Assembly (NCBI GenBank): GCA_964371615.1
Contig: CAYJMS010000001.1
Coordinates: 1-64,000, forward strand
Direction: 5' to 3'
Source of the DNA: SpSt-333 sp964371615
GTDB taxonomy: Bacteria > Bacteroidota > Ignavibacteria > UBA10030 > UBA8401
Length of the DNA: 64,000 nucleotides
The notes beneath the pieces were generated by a model that was given only the letters and a program-made list of their open reading frames with translations, made no database searches and was not told the origin of the DNA. Both the position numbers and the translations under genes were made by a program. This document shows positions 26,601 through 35,684 of this stretch, in pieces (position 1 is the first letter of the stretch; every line of letters starts with the position of its first letter).

Positions 26601-29600
26601 CCCATCGTTGCACAATATGGCAGCCGTCCTCGACAATTTGCCGGCACAACTCAGGTATCCGATGACGAACAAGCATTTCTCAGATTGATTGCACGCCGTA
26701 CGTGGCGATTCTTCGAAACGTTCGTTTCTGCCGAAACTCATATGCTTCCGCCTGATAATTATCAGGAAACACCGAAGCCCGCACTTGCACGACGAACGTC
26801 TCCCACAAACGTCGGTTTGTACCTTCTCTCCGCTGTCACGGCGAATGATTTTGGCTGGGTGGGAATTACCGATACTGCAGTCCGGTTGGAGGCGACGCTC
26901 ACAACAATGAACGGCCTCGAACGCTTTCGAGGCCACTTTTTTAATTGGTACGACACGCACGACCTGCGGCCGTTGACTCCAAAATATATTTCCACTGTTG
27001 ACAGCGGCAATCTTGCTGGCCATCTGCTGACCGTGAGTCATGCCTGCAAAGAAATGATGAAACGCCCGTTGGCAAACACGCTATGGTCGCACGGCATCGG
27101 GGATGCAGTAACGCTGATGCGTGAATCACTCACCGCTATTTCCGCCGACCGCCGTCACCGGACGGCTGTCCTTCAGCAATTGGAAGAATGCCTCGATTCG
27201 ATCAGCACGTCGCTGTATTGCGACGATCAAACAACCGCCGGTATCGTCGACAGAATGGAAACACTCTCCCAACAGACACAACCGCTCGTCGATCTCACAC
27301 GAGCATTTCTGGATGATCGTTCAGAAAAAAATAATCCCGCTCAGGAATCTGATCTGATATTCTGGTTGACGGCAATACAAGAGTCCATTGCGAGCGCTCG
27401 GAGAGATATCGATCTGGTAATGCCCTGGAAGTTATTACGTGAGTTATCGAAGGACGATCCGCATATCGTTCCCGACCATGTCAAGGCGATGGTTGCCGAA
27501 TCGGTCCCTTCAATTGAAAATATTCCGGATCTCTGCGAAGAAGCGGTTATCTTAATGACCGCTCGACGAACGGCAATGCAGAACGACAATAAAAACGGAG
27601 TGGAAATCACTGCACCGATAGATGTGCTGATTGAGGCATTCGCATCTGCGGGCTGCAACGCCCGGTCGGCGGCACATCGACTTTCGGCATTGAAGGAATT
27701 GTCATTGTCGTTATGTACTGCGATGGATTTCAGTTTTCTACTCGATGAAGAACGACATGTACTTACTGTCGGATACAGGGTTTCCGATGGTGTTCTCGAT
27801 CCATCCTGCTACGATTTGCTCGCTTCCGAATCCCGGCTGGCCAGTTTTATTGCGATTGCCAAGGGAGACGTACCGGTTCGTAACTGGTTCCTCCTTGGAC
27901 GTTCGTTGACACCGGTGGACCGGGGTTCGGCATTAATCTCCTGGTCCGGTTCGATGTTCGAATATTTAATGCCGTTATTGGTGATGAGAGAACCGGCAGA
28001 AAGTCTGCTTGGCCAGACAAATCGATTTGTTGTACGGCGTCAGTTGGAGTTTGGCCGGGATCTCGGCATTCCGTGGGGCGTGTCGGAATCCGCATACAAC
28101 GTCCGCGACATCGAATTCACCTACCAATACTCGACATTCGGAGTTCCGGGCCTTGGATTAAAACGGGGATTGAGCAAGGACGCAGTTATTGCACCGTATG
28201 CAACGGGGCTCGCCGCCATGGTCGATACCAGGGAAGCGGTAAAGAATTTTGCACGGATCGCGGATGCCGGCGGAAGCGGTACGTATGGATATTATGAAGC
28301 GCTGGATTACACGCCGTCACGGCTTCCCGAAGGGGATGACGTTGCCATTGTGCGTGCATACATGGCGCATCATCAGGGAATGATAATGACAGCGATCGGA
28401 AATGCTCTTCACGACAGTGCGATGGTGAACCGCTTTCATGCAGAACCGATCATTCAGGCAACAGAACTGCTGTTACAGGAGCGGACTCCCCGCGATGTTT
28501 CTGTGGCCCGGCCCCGGGCAGAAGAAATGAATGTCGGTGCGAACGTTCGGGTACACATTCCGTCGATGTACGGTCGGTTCCATTCTCCGCATCACTCAGT
28601 ACCTAGGACGCATATTTTGTCGAATGGAAATTATGCCGTCATGGTGACCGGAGCGGGATCCGGGTACAGCCAATGGCGCGATCTTTCCGTCACACGCTGG
28701 CATGAAGATGGTACGTGCGATGCCTGGGGTTCATTTATTTATTTGAAAGATGTACTGAGCGGAGAAGTCTGGTCGGCCGGATTTCAGCCGACCGGCATTG
28801 AACCGGATAGTTACGAAGTTGAGTTTTCCGAAGACCGCATTGAGATCGCTCGTTCCGACGGAACCATTGCCACGACGCTTGAGATTGCCATATCACCCGA
28901 AAGCGATGCCGAGGTACGGCGTGTGTCGGTTACGAATTTCGGAACCCGGATCCGGGAGATCGAAGTGACGTCATATGCCGAAGTTGTGTTGACGCAGCCG
29001 TCTGCCGACAGGGCTCACCCAGCATTCTCGAAACTGTTTGTACAGACCGAGTTCATTGAGGAGATCAATGCGCTGCTTGCAACACGCCGGCGCCGGTCGC
29101 CGGAAGAACAGGAAATCTGGGCTGCGCATCTTCTGGTGATCGAAGGGAAACACGCCGGCACGATCCAATACGAAACCGATCGTGCGCGTTTTCTCGGACG
29201 AGGCCGCGATGTGCGTTCACCGGCCGCCATGTCCGCCGACACTCCGTTGTCGAATACTGTCGGGACTGTGCTGGACCCGATCTTTAGTCTTCGATGCCGG
29301 ATTCGTATCCTTCCGGGATCGACTGTGCGAATTGCCTTTTGGACAATGGTTGCCCCGTCACACAAGGAAGTGCTCGATCTGGCGGACAAACATCACGATG
29401 CAACGGCATTTGAACGTGCGGTCACACTTGCATGGACTCAGGCGCAGGTACAACTTCATCATCTCGGTATTGATATCGAAGAAGCACACCTCTTCCAGCA
29501 CCTTGCCAGCCATATTCTGTATTCGAATCCGGAACTGCGGCCGCCGTCCGGGGCGCTGCTGCGAAACGACAGCGGTCAATCGGGACTCTGGGCACACCGG

Positions 29601-32543
29601 ATATCGGGTGATTTACCGATCGTTCTTCTGCGCATCGATGAACCGGACGGTTTGGACATTGTGAGGCAGTTGCTTCACGCTCACGAATACTGGCAAATGA
29701 AATTACTCGCTGTCGATCTGGTGATTTTAAATGAACAACCGCAATCGTATACCATGGATCTTCAGGGAGCGCTTGAAACGATCTTGCGAACAAATGAATC
29801 GCAGTTGCGGCTGCAGGAAAAAGGAAGAACTGCGCCGGGAACAATCTTTGTCCTTCGTGCGGATATCATCTCGCCGGAAATGCGGTTCTTGCTTCAGAGT
29901 GCTGCGCGGGCAGTATTGCTCTCCCGCCGGGGAAGTCTCTCGGAACAACTCAACCTCCGCGGTAAGATCGACACTGTTCCGATGCACCAACGCGTCGTCA
30001 ATCCGCTGGATACCAAAAATTGGGTGAGAAAAAAATTGACGGAAATTCGGATGGAAAACGGTCCGAAACAGTCCGTCCGGAATGATCCGCCATTGGAATT
30101 TTCGAACGGCCTTGGCGGATTCACCAATGACGGAAATGAGTATTGCACCATTCTACGGAACGATCAATTGACTCCTGTGCCATGGATCAATGTCATTGCA
30201 AATTCATCGTTCGGATTTCAGGTTTCGGCAGAAGGAACCGGCTATACCTGGTCGATGAACAGCCGCGAGAACAAATTGACTCCATGGTCGAATGATCCGG
30301 TGACAGACAGAACCGGCGAAACGATATATATTAAAGACGAACAAACCGGTGAACTATGGACACCGACCGCATTGCCGATACGTGAACACGGAGGGACGTA
30401 TGTTGCCCGGCACGGAAAGGGATACAGCCGCTTTGAATACACTTCCCACGATATTTCAATTGATCTGACACACTGTGTTTCGCTTGCCGATCCCGTAAAG
30501 ATATCCAGGCTGAAAATCACCAATAATTCGCGCCATAACCGCCGTCTCTCGGTCACGGCATATATTGAATGGATACTGGCTGCAGCCAGAGACGATTCGG
30601 CTCCGTTTGTTTCGACGGAGATCGACCAAATGACCGGTGCGATGTTTGCGCGGAATGTATGGAGATCTGAATACCGAAATCGAGTGGCGTTTGTCGACCT
30701 TGCGGGGCATCAACAAAGTTGGACGGGAGACCGGAAAGAATTTTTAGGGCGGCATGGTACGATTCGTCGCCCTGCCGCACTTGCCGGCGATACATCGCTG
30801 TCAAACCGTGTGGGAGCGGGATTTGACCCTTGTTGTGCAATGCAAACAATCGTCGAACTCGGAGCAGGCGAACAGGCAGAGGTTGTGTGTTTTCTCGGTG
30901 AAGCGGCATCAAGAGATGATGCACGGTCACTGATCAACCGCATTCGATCGTACGACCTTGATGCGATGGAAAAAGATATCGCTGCGTATTGGGATACCAA
31001 CCTCGGAGTGATCCGCGTGACGACGCCCGATCGATCGATGGACATACTCCTGAATCATTGGCTTCTGTATCAGACCGTTGTCTGCCGGATATGGGCGCGA
31101 TCGGCATTTTATCAATCCGGCGGCGCGTACGGATTCCGCGATCAACTTCAGGATGGGATGGCTCTCGCCGTATCGATGCCGTCATTAACCCGCGAGCATC
31201 TTCTGCGAGCAGCGGGCCGGCAATTTATCGAAGGAGACGTTCAGCATTGGTGGCTGCCGGTGTCCGGAGCAGGCGTCCGGACGAAAATTACCGATGATGC
31301 GCTGTGGCTGCCGTATGCTGTCGCCCGGTACATCGAAGTCACGAACGACCATGAGATCCTTGATCAAATAATCCCGTTCCTCGAATCTTCTGTATTGCGA
31401 TCCGATGAAATCGAGTCGTTTTCACAAACCGAAATTTCCGATCACGCAGGTTCGCTCTATGAACATTGTGCCCTGGCGCTTGACAAAAGCATTTCCTTTG
31501 GAGTTCATGGACTGCCATTAATCGGAACAGGAGATTGGAACGATGGCATGAACACAGTCGGCAACAAAGGATCGGGAGAAAGCGTCTGGCTCGGATGGTT
31601 CCTGTATTCAACATTGACCGGCCTTGCTCCGATAGCGGATGCACGAGGAGAACACGAACGATCCGAAAAATGGCTGCGGAGCGCAGCGGTGCTGCGGGAA
31701 TCGCTGGAACTCAATGCCTGGGATGGCGAGTGGTACCGGAGAGGATACTATGATGACGGAACACCGCTCGGATCCTCGATAAGCGACGAATGTCGTATCG
31801 ATTCGATTGCTCAATCATGGGGAGTGATTTCGGGAGCAGCCGATCCGGAGCGTGCTGTGCGAGCGATGGCGGCAGTTAATGATCACCTGATCCGCCGCAA
31901 CGACGCTCTCGTTGTGCTTTTTACGCCGCCATTCGATCTCACCCTGCAGGAACCCGGTTATATCAAAGGGTATCCGCCGGGAATACGTGAAAACGGGGGA
32001 CAATATACGCACGCGGCACTATGGTCGGCAATTGCCTATGCAATGATGGGGGACGGTGATAGTTCTGCCCGGGTGCTCTCCATGCTGAACCCGATCAACC
32101 GCTCACTCACGGCCGAGGCAGTGACACAGTATAAGATTGAGCCGTATGTCATCAGTGCCGATGTCTATTCGGAACCTCCCCATGTCGGGAGAGGCGGATG
32201 GTCGTGGTACACCGGTTCATCCGGCTGGATGTACCGCGCCGGCCTGGAATGGATTCTCGGATTCCGCATTCGCGGGCCGATTCTGCATCTCAATCCGTGC
32301 ATCCCGAAGGAATGGAAAAAATTTGAAATCACCTATCGTTACCACACCTCTCTGTATCAAATCATTGTTGAGAATCCCGATAATGTCAGCCGCGGGGTAT
32401 TACGATACATGGTCGATTCTGTCGACCGACAGCCATCGTCCGCCGCGAATCCGGTCCAAATACCCCTTGTCAATGACGGCGTAGCGCATTCAATCCATGT
32501 TTTATTGGGCGAAATCAAAAAAAAGAGCCCCGCAGCGGATTAA
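23658..32543 (+). CDS. Cyclic beta-1,2-glucan synthase (NdvB/ChvB type, GT84-GH94)
   Basis: 2961 residues, near the usual ~2800-2900 of Brucella and Agrobacterium homologues. Layout: an N-terminal region; membrane spans near 415-470; a GT84 glycosyltransferase with DADTRFP (~625) and QHRWVRGDW (~773); more spans to ~1000; a glucoamylase-like domain with EGDDVAIVRAYMAHHQGM (~1570); two carbohydrate-binding repeats (~1650 and ~2140); and a GH94 phosphorylase-like domain with GDWNDGMN (acidic residues near 2626-2629). By family, it primes on itself, elongates, trims and cyclises the glucan in the inner membrane; the product is periplasmic and osmoprotective. TTG start with GGGAG 8 nt upstream; the first ATG is 63 nt later. 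Confidence 0.93.
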   Translation: MTHPLFHIFKRSHGASHQESDMPIRSELFSMERLEQHGESLAAAQRVTRRPAAGRPLVLRLEDNGRVLLEAYRTIADAISEEQVITPAAEWLVDNFHIVDEQIREIHDDLPGRYYRQLPKLADGPLEGYPRVYGIAWAFVAHTDSRFDLESLRRFVRAYQRIQPLTIGELWAVAITLRIVLVENLRRSAERIVSSRKERYDANTIADRLLGIGRSTAESPELAVGRYTGIRLPTAFSVQLVRRLRDQDPAVTPALRWLDERLRKQGTTSEKIVAEEHQFQGAMSVTVRNIITSMRLISSVDWPAFFESVSLVDAALCAHNGFAAMDFPTRDNYRHAIEDLSRQSSYTEIEITEKIIEKARKAAPLYPDSPERDPGYYLISKGRRGFEKQISYAESLRSSFDRTAVGSGMRGYLLTIAFVSVFILALPLLGIASADVTTVDLIILALLAVIPLSDVAVAIVNYLITTRIGPKSLPGLELLNGVPPSMRTMVVVPTLLTAADEIKEHIERLEVHFLANQDKNIFFALLSDWRDSATESGDGDEQLLGFAVEGIARLNKRHSTESSGELFFLLHRRRLWNEGEKKWMGWERKRGKLHELNRLLRGATDTSFVSPDSLRIPSEIRYVITLDADTRFPRNTARRLIGKMSHPLNRPKIDVHSGRVIEGYAVLQPLVTPSMPTAPAGSLFQQTFSGPGGMDPYAFVVSDVYQDLFGEGSYSGKGIYDVDIFEAALRGRIPENTVLSHDLLEGIYAGSGLVTDIEVVEEFPSRYDVAAARQHRWVRGDWQLLPWIVGHGRNSGIRPPRRSIPLIGRWKMIDNLRRSLSAPAAFLALLGGWMLPFDSAAVWTGFVLATIALPSLLPFFSGIIPRRRRISKRSHLRAMGSDLSLAASQIFFHVSVLPHQAWLMSDAILRTLYRLYFSHRHMLEWMTAAQAKFSLPLSIPGFYRRMAGGVVLSCIGGIIVAVSPSVSWMTSVPFVLLWICGPIVAQYGSRPRQFAGTTQVSDDEQAFLRLIARRTWRFFETFVSAETHMLPPDNYQETPKPALARRTSPTNVGLYLLSAVTANDFGWVGITDTAVRLEATLTTMNGLERFRGHFFNWYDTHDLRPLTPKYISTVDSGNLAGHLLTVSHACKEMMKRPLANTLWSHGIGDAVTLMRESLTAISADRRHRTAVLQQLEECLDSISTSLYCDDQTTAGIVDRMETLSQQTQPLVDLTRAFLDDRSEKNNPAQESDLIFWLTAIQESIASARRDIDLVMPWKLLRELSKDDPHIVPDHVKAMVAESVPSIENIPDLCEEAVILMTARRTAMQNDNKNGVEITAPIDVLIEAFASAGCNARSAAHRLSALKELSLSLCTAMDFSFLLDEERHVLTVGYRVSDGVLDPSCYDLLASESRLASFIAIAKGDVPVRNWFLLGRSLTPVDRGSALISWSGSMFEYLMPLLVMREPAESLLGQTNRFVVRRQLEFGRDLGIPWGVSESAYNVRDIEFTYQYSTFGVPGLGLKRGLSKDAVIAPYATGLAAMVDTREAVKNFARIADAGGSGTYGYYEALDYTPSRLPEGDDVAIVRAYMAHHQGMIMTAIGNALHDSAMVNRFHAEPIIQATELLLQERTPRDVSVARPRAEEMNVGANVRVHIPSMYGRFHSPHHSVPRTHILSNGNYAVMVTGAGSGYSQWRDLSVTRWHEDGTCDAWGSFIYLKDVLSGEVWSAGFQPTGIEPDSYEVEFSEDRIEIARSDGTIATTLEIAISPESDAEVRRVSVTNFGTRIREIEVTSYAEVVLTQPSADRAHPAFSKLFVQTEFIEEINALLATRRRRSPEEQEIWAAHLLVIEGKHAGTIQYETDRARFLGRGRDVRSPAAMSADTPLSNTVGTVLDPIFSLRCRIRILPGSTVRIAFWTMVAPSHKEVLDLADKHHDATAFERAVTLAWTQAQVQLHHLGIDIEEAHLFQHLASHILYSNPELRPPSGALLRNDSGQSGLWAHRISGDLPIVLLRIDEPDGLDIVRQLLHAHEYWQMKLLAVDLVILNEQPQSYTMDLQGALETILRTNESQLRLQEKGRTAPGTIFVLRADIISPEMRFLLQSAARAVLLSRRGSLSEQLNLRGKIDTVPMHQRVVNPLDTKNWVRKKLTEIRMENGPKQSVRNDPPLEFSNGLGGFTNDGNEYCTILRNDQLTPVPWINVIANSSFGFQVSAEGTGYTWSMNSRENKLTPWSNDPVTDRTGETIYIKDEQTGELWTPTALPIREHGGTYVARHGKGYSRFEYTSHDISIDLTHCVSLADPVKISRLKITNNSRHNRRLSVTAYIEWILAAARDDSAPFVSTEIDQMTGAMFARNVWRSEYRNRVAFVDLAGHQQSWTGDRKEFLGRHGTIRRPAALAGDTSLSNRVGAGFDPCCAMQTIVELGAGEQAEVVCFLGEAASRDDARSLINRIRSYDLDAMEKDIAAYWDTNLGVIRVTTPDRSMDILLNHWLLYQTVVCRIWARSAFYQSGGAYGFRDQLQDGMALAVSMPSLTREHLLRAAGRQFIEGDVQHWWLPVSGAGVRTKITDDALWLPYAVARYIEVTNDHEILDQIIPFLESSVLRSDEIESFSQTEISDHAGSLYEHCALALDKSISFGVHGLPLIGTGDWNDGMNTVGNKGSGESVWLGWFLYSTLTGLAPIADARGEHERSEKWLRSAAVLRESLELNAWDGEWYRRGYYDDGTPLGSSISDECRIDSIAQSWGVISGAADPERAVRAMAAVNDHLIRRNDALVVLFTPPFDLTLQEPGYIKGYPPGIRENGGQYTHAALWSAIAYAMMGDGDSSARVLSMLNPINRSLTAEAVTQYKIEPYVISADVYSEPPHVGRGGWSWYTGSSGWMYRAGLEWILGFRIRGPILHLNPCIPKEWKKFEITYRYHTSLYQIIVENPDNVSRGVLRYMVDSVDRQPSSAANPVQIPLVNDGVAHSIHVLLGEIKKKSPAAD

Positions 32544-32596
32544 TCCCTTTTTACACCTTTCGATCTATTACTATTTACTCTGTCTATTGGTATCTA
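32537..32596 (+). promoter_or_regulatory. Putative promoter unit, conserved box copy 4
   Basis: GGATTAATCCC...ACACCTTTCG (26 nt) starts inside the last codons of the glucan synthase gene. TATCTA begins at 32591, exactly 54 nt after the box start, as in the other copies. Predicted start near 32603, upstream of the AI-2E permease gene. It is most like copy 5 at 47373. Confidence 0.5.
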
Positions 32597-32763
32597 TCAA
32601 CTACATGAAGCCAACCATTGTGTTGGCAATTGATGAAGAACGGTCTACACTTTCGACAAAAGAAAAGCTTCGCATTATCCGGAAATAATTCATACAGAGG
32701 CGCAGCAATCGAAAAAAGTAAAATCGATTTCAGTTGCGTGAGATATTTTTGAACGGTACATGT

Positions 32764-33825
32764 ATGAGCGAAAAGAGTACTACTCTCAGCGGGACACGTC
32801 CCTTTGTTGTTGCAGCGGCGCTCGTGATCATCATTCTCGGGATCCATCAAGCGCAATCTGTCGCATCATTGATCCTCTTTTCGGTATTCCTCGCGCTCAT
32901 CGGAACACCGCCGGTCCTCTGGCTGCAACGGAAGCATATGCCGTCGTTGATCGCCGTATTTATCATTATGACGTGTATGGTGTCGATCCTGCTGATCATC
33001 GGCTTTGTCGTCGGTGCATCACTCTCCGCCTTTTCGGACGGGTTGCCGTTCTATCAACAGCGCCTTCAGGAAGAAGTGCTCGCACTTAAACCGATATTGG
33101 CAGGCAAGCATATCATTGTTACCGACAAGATGTTGCTGGAATTTGTGAATCCCGGTCCGATCATGGGGCTTGTTGTCGGACTGCTGGGAGAATTCGGATC
33201 GGCGCTTTCCGATCTTGTACTTGTTTTATTGACGGTCACATTCATTCTACTTGAAGTATCAAGTTTCCCGATCAAGATTCGTTCCATTGTCGGCGATCCG
33301 CAGCGGGCATTTCCGCAATTCAAAATATTCGTAAAAAATATTCAACGCTACGTGATCATCAAAACGATCATCAATATGATTGTGGGAGTGATCATCGGAC
33401 TGTGGTTACTGGTGCTCGGTGTCGATTTTCCCGTGTTGTGGGGTTTCATCGCCTTCGTATTGTTTTATATTCCCAATATCGGTTCGATTATCGCCGCAAT
33501 TCCTGCGGTCATCACGGCGTTCGTGGGGCTTGGCGCCGGCACTGCCGCACTCGCCGCAGCGGGATATCTTGCGGTCGGGACGGTGATCGGAAATTTTATC
33601 GAACCGAGATTGATGGGCCGGCAACTCGGTCTATCAACGTTAGTGGTTTTTCTTTCTCTGATACTGTGGGGGAGCATGCTCGGCACGATCGGCGTGGTAC
33701 TGTGCATTCCGTTTACCATGACGTTGAAGTTTGCATTTGAAAGCAATGAGCACACGCGGTGGATTGCGTTAGTGCTCGGCCCGCAGGAGGTTATCGCCGA
33801 CAGGCCGCGGCCGGTGAAAAAGTGA
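32764..33825 (+). CDS. AI-2E family transporter (first of tandem pair)
   Basis: 353 residues, polytopic (about eight spans), of the AI-2E/PerM exporter family. Typical features: the TM1-TM2 hairpin with ALIGTPPVLWLQRKHMPS, an amphipathic periplasmic region (~70-145) and the C-terminal signature GNFIEPRLMGRQLGLSTLVVFLSLILWGSMLGTIG. Members export quorum signals or act as Na+(Li+)/H+ antiporters; the substrate here is unknown. ATG 32764 is chosen over the TTG at 32734. It is a close paralogue of the next gene. Probably driven by promoter box copy 4. Confidence 0.88.
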   Translation: MSEKSTTLSGTRPFVVAAALVIIILGIHQAQSVASLILFSVFLALIGTPPVLWLQRKHMPSLIAVFIIMTCMVSILLIIGFVVGASLSAFSDGLPFYQQRLQEEVLALKPILAGKHIIVTDKMLLEFVNPGPIMGLVVGLLGEFGSALSDLVLVLLTVTFILLEVSSFPIKIRSIVGDPQRAFPQFKIFVKNIQRYVIIKTIINMIVGVIIGLWLLVLGVDFPVLWGFIAFVLFYIPNIGSIIAAIPAVITAFVGLGAGTAALAAAGYLAVGTVIGNFIEPRLMGRQLGLSTLVVFLSLILWGSMLGTIGVVLCIPFTMTLKFAFESNEHTRWIALVLGPQEVIADRPRPVKK

Positions 33826-33854
33826 ACATGGTCAACGGATGTTGTTTGACACTG

Positions 33855-33874
33855 CCGATAGTGTGTCCGATCGG
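33855..33874 (+). other. Small hairpin with AGTG-TGTCCG loop
   Basis: CCGAT and ATCGG pair around the 10-nt loop AGTGTGTCCG. The loop ends match those of the three hairpins at 56345-56534 (AGTGGTTCTGTCCG) but lack four middle bases. It sits between the two AI-2E genes. The similarity may be chance. Confidence 0.3.
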
Positions 33875-33926
33875 TGACAATCATACGGAAATACTGCATG
33901 AATAGTAATCTCATTAAAAGGGTACC

Positions 33927-34985
33927 ATGAAAGACATCGTCGACGCCAATAACGGGATTGCTCCGATCGTCATTGCAGCGGCGCTCGTGGTCGTCATCTT
34001 CGGCATCAATCAGGCACAATCCGTTGCTTCGCTGGTGTTGTTTTCCTTGTTTCTCGCACTCATTGGTACGCCGCTGGTTCTCTGGCTGGAAAAGAAACAC
34101 ATCCCTTCGTTTATTGCGGTCTTCAGTGTGATGGCCGGAATGATCTCTGTCCTGTTTGTTATCGGCGGCGTCGTGGGTGCATCGATCAATACATTTTCCG
34201 ACGAATTGCCGAATATGCAACAGCGCCTGCAAGTGCAGGTACTCTCTCTCAAACCGCTGCTGGAGGAAAACCATATCCACATCAACGAAAAGGTATTGGT
34301 GAATTATTTTAATCCGGGATCGATTATGGAACTGGTATCGAAATTGTTCACCGCAATCGGTTCTGCTCTTTCGGACATCGTGCTGGTTCTTTTAATGGTA
34401 ACATTCATACTGCTTGAAGCATCGAGTTTTCCGGTTAAACTTCGTTTAGTTCTCGGCGATCCGCAACGCGCATTCCCGCAATTTACGCTGTTTGCCGGCG
34501 ACATTGTACGGTACATGGTTATTAAAACGCTCATTAGCCTTGCGACCGGCATTATCATTGGATTATGGCTCTGGTTCCTCGGAGTTCACTATGCGGTACT
34601 CTGGGGTTTTCTGGCATTCCTTCTTAATTATGTACCGAGCGTCGGATCAACGATCGCTGCTATTCCGGCAGTGCTGCTCGCATTAATGCAATTGGGAATA
34701 GGGAGCGCGTTGTTGGCGATGGCAGGATTTATGGCGGTCAATTTCATTCTCGATAATATCATTGAAACAAAACTGATGGGACACAGGTTAGGACTTTCCA
34801 CGCTGGCTGTCTTTCTCTCACTGCTCTTGTGGGGAAGCCTGTTTGGCCCAATGGGCATGGTATTGTGTATTCCGCTGACGATGACGTTGAAGTTCGCATG
34901 CGAGAACAACAAAGAAACGGCATGGATCGCTGTGCTGCTAGGACCGGAAGATGCTGTCGATGGAAATAAGATCGATGTACACTAA
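33927..34985 (+). CDS. AI-2E family transporter (second of tandem pair)
   Basis: 352 residues with the same topology and motifs as the preceding permease (LIGTPLVLWLEKKHIPS; IETKLMGHRLGLSTLAVFLSLLLWGSLFGPMG), so an old tandem duplication. The most different region is the periplasmic stretch (~75-140), which in this family is thought to shape substrate or partner specificity. AAAGGG lies 7 nt before the ATG. Confidence 0.88.
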   Translation: MKDIVDANNGIAPIVIAAALVVVIFGINQAQSVASLVLFSLFLALIGTPLVLWLEKKHIPSFIAVFSVMAGMISVLFVIGGVVGASINTFSDELPNMQQRLQVQVLSLKPLLEENHIHINEKVLVNYFNPGSIMELVSKLFTAIGSALSDIVLVLLMVTFILLEASSFPVKLRLVLGDPQRAFPQFTLFAGDIVRYMVIKTLISLATGIIIGLWLWFLGVHYAVLWGFLAFLLNYVPSVGSTIAAIPAVLLALMQLGIGSALLAMAGFMAVNFILDNIIETKLMGHRLGLSTLAVFLSLLLWGSLFGPMGMVLCIPLTMTLKFACENNKETAWIAVLLGPEDAVDGNKIDVH

Positions 34986-35027
34986 TCAACGAAGGGCTAT
35001 TTCAGGCAGAATAAAAAAGAGGCGAGT

Positions 35028-35639
35028 ATGGATCCGCTATTCTTCTTAAAAGGCTTGATCATTGGTTTTGCAATGGCAATTCCGATTGGACCGGTCGGCG
35101 TACTGTGCATACGAAAAACACTAGCGGAAGGACACGCGCGGGGGATGTTTATCGGTCTGGGGGCTGCGACTGCTGATTCGATGTATGCAAGTATGGCGGC
35201 ATTCGGACTGACCTTTATCTCCGACGCCGTCACCAGTCATCAATTCTGGGTGAGTCTCGGAGGGGGAAGCGTGCTCTTTTACCTTGGAATTCGAACTTTT
35301 CTCTCAAAAAAGAAAAAGTCGATGGCCCTGACGAGCAACAAAGGGTTGGCGAAGTCATACGCGTCCGCATTTTTTCTTGCATTGACCAATCCGGTGACCA
35401 TCTTTGCTTTTGTCGCCGTCTTTGCTGCGTTTGGATTGGGGAAAAACATCAATATCGTCTCGGCGGCAATCATTGTCTTCGGTGTGTTTGCGGGATCATA
35501 TCTTTGGTTCCTGACATTGAGTTATGTCGCAACCCACTTCAGGAAAAAGATCGATTCCGGCGGACTGGTGTGGGTCAACAGGTTTGCCGGAATACTGATC
35601 ATCGTCTCCGGTGCAGTGGCGTTCATCAGTTTAATTTGA
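35028..35639 (+). CDS. LysE/RhtB family exporter
   Basis: 203 residues with about six membrane spans. The N-terminus GFAMAIPIGPVGVLCIRKTLAEG and the later FFLALTNPVTIFAF are LysE-family hallmarks. The family exports amino acids or other small metabolites by proton exchange; the substrate cannot be deduced. GAGGCGAGT precedes the ATG, and the gene follows the AI-2E permease by 42 nt. Confidence 0.9.
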   Translation: MDPLFFLKGLIIGFAMAIPIGPVGVLCIRKTLAEGHARGMFIGLGAATADSMYASMAAFGLTFISDAVTSHQFWVSLGGGSVLFYLGIRTFLSKKKKSMALTSNKGLAKSYASAFFLALTNPVTIFAFVAVFAAFGLGKNINIVSAAIIVFGVFAGSYLWFLTLSYVATHFRKKIDSGGLVWVNRFAGILIIVSGAVAFISLI

Positions 35640-35684
35640 CCAATCCGGTGAATTGAAATAAAATGTATCGTTGCGTGGCTTTAT

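Noticed and set aside
23779..32484. Many overlapping frames on both strands inside the cyclic glucan synthase gene
   Set aside because: They are shadows of one continuous 2961-codon frame whose domains are recognisable end to end.
32605..32688. 27-codon leader peptide MKPTIVLAIDEERS... before the AI-2E gene
   Set aside because: It has no ribosome binding site and no regulatory codon run; its position just after the predicted start near 32603 makes translation unlikely.
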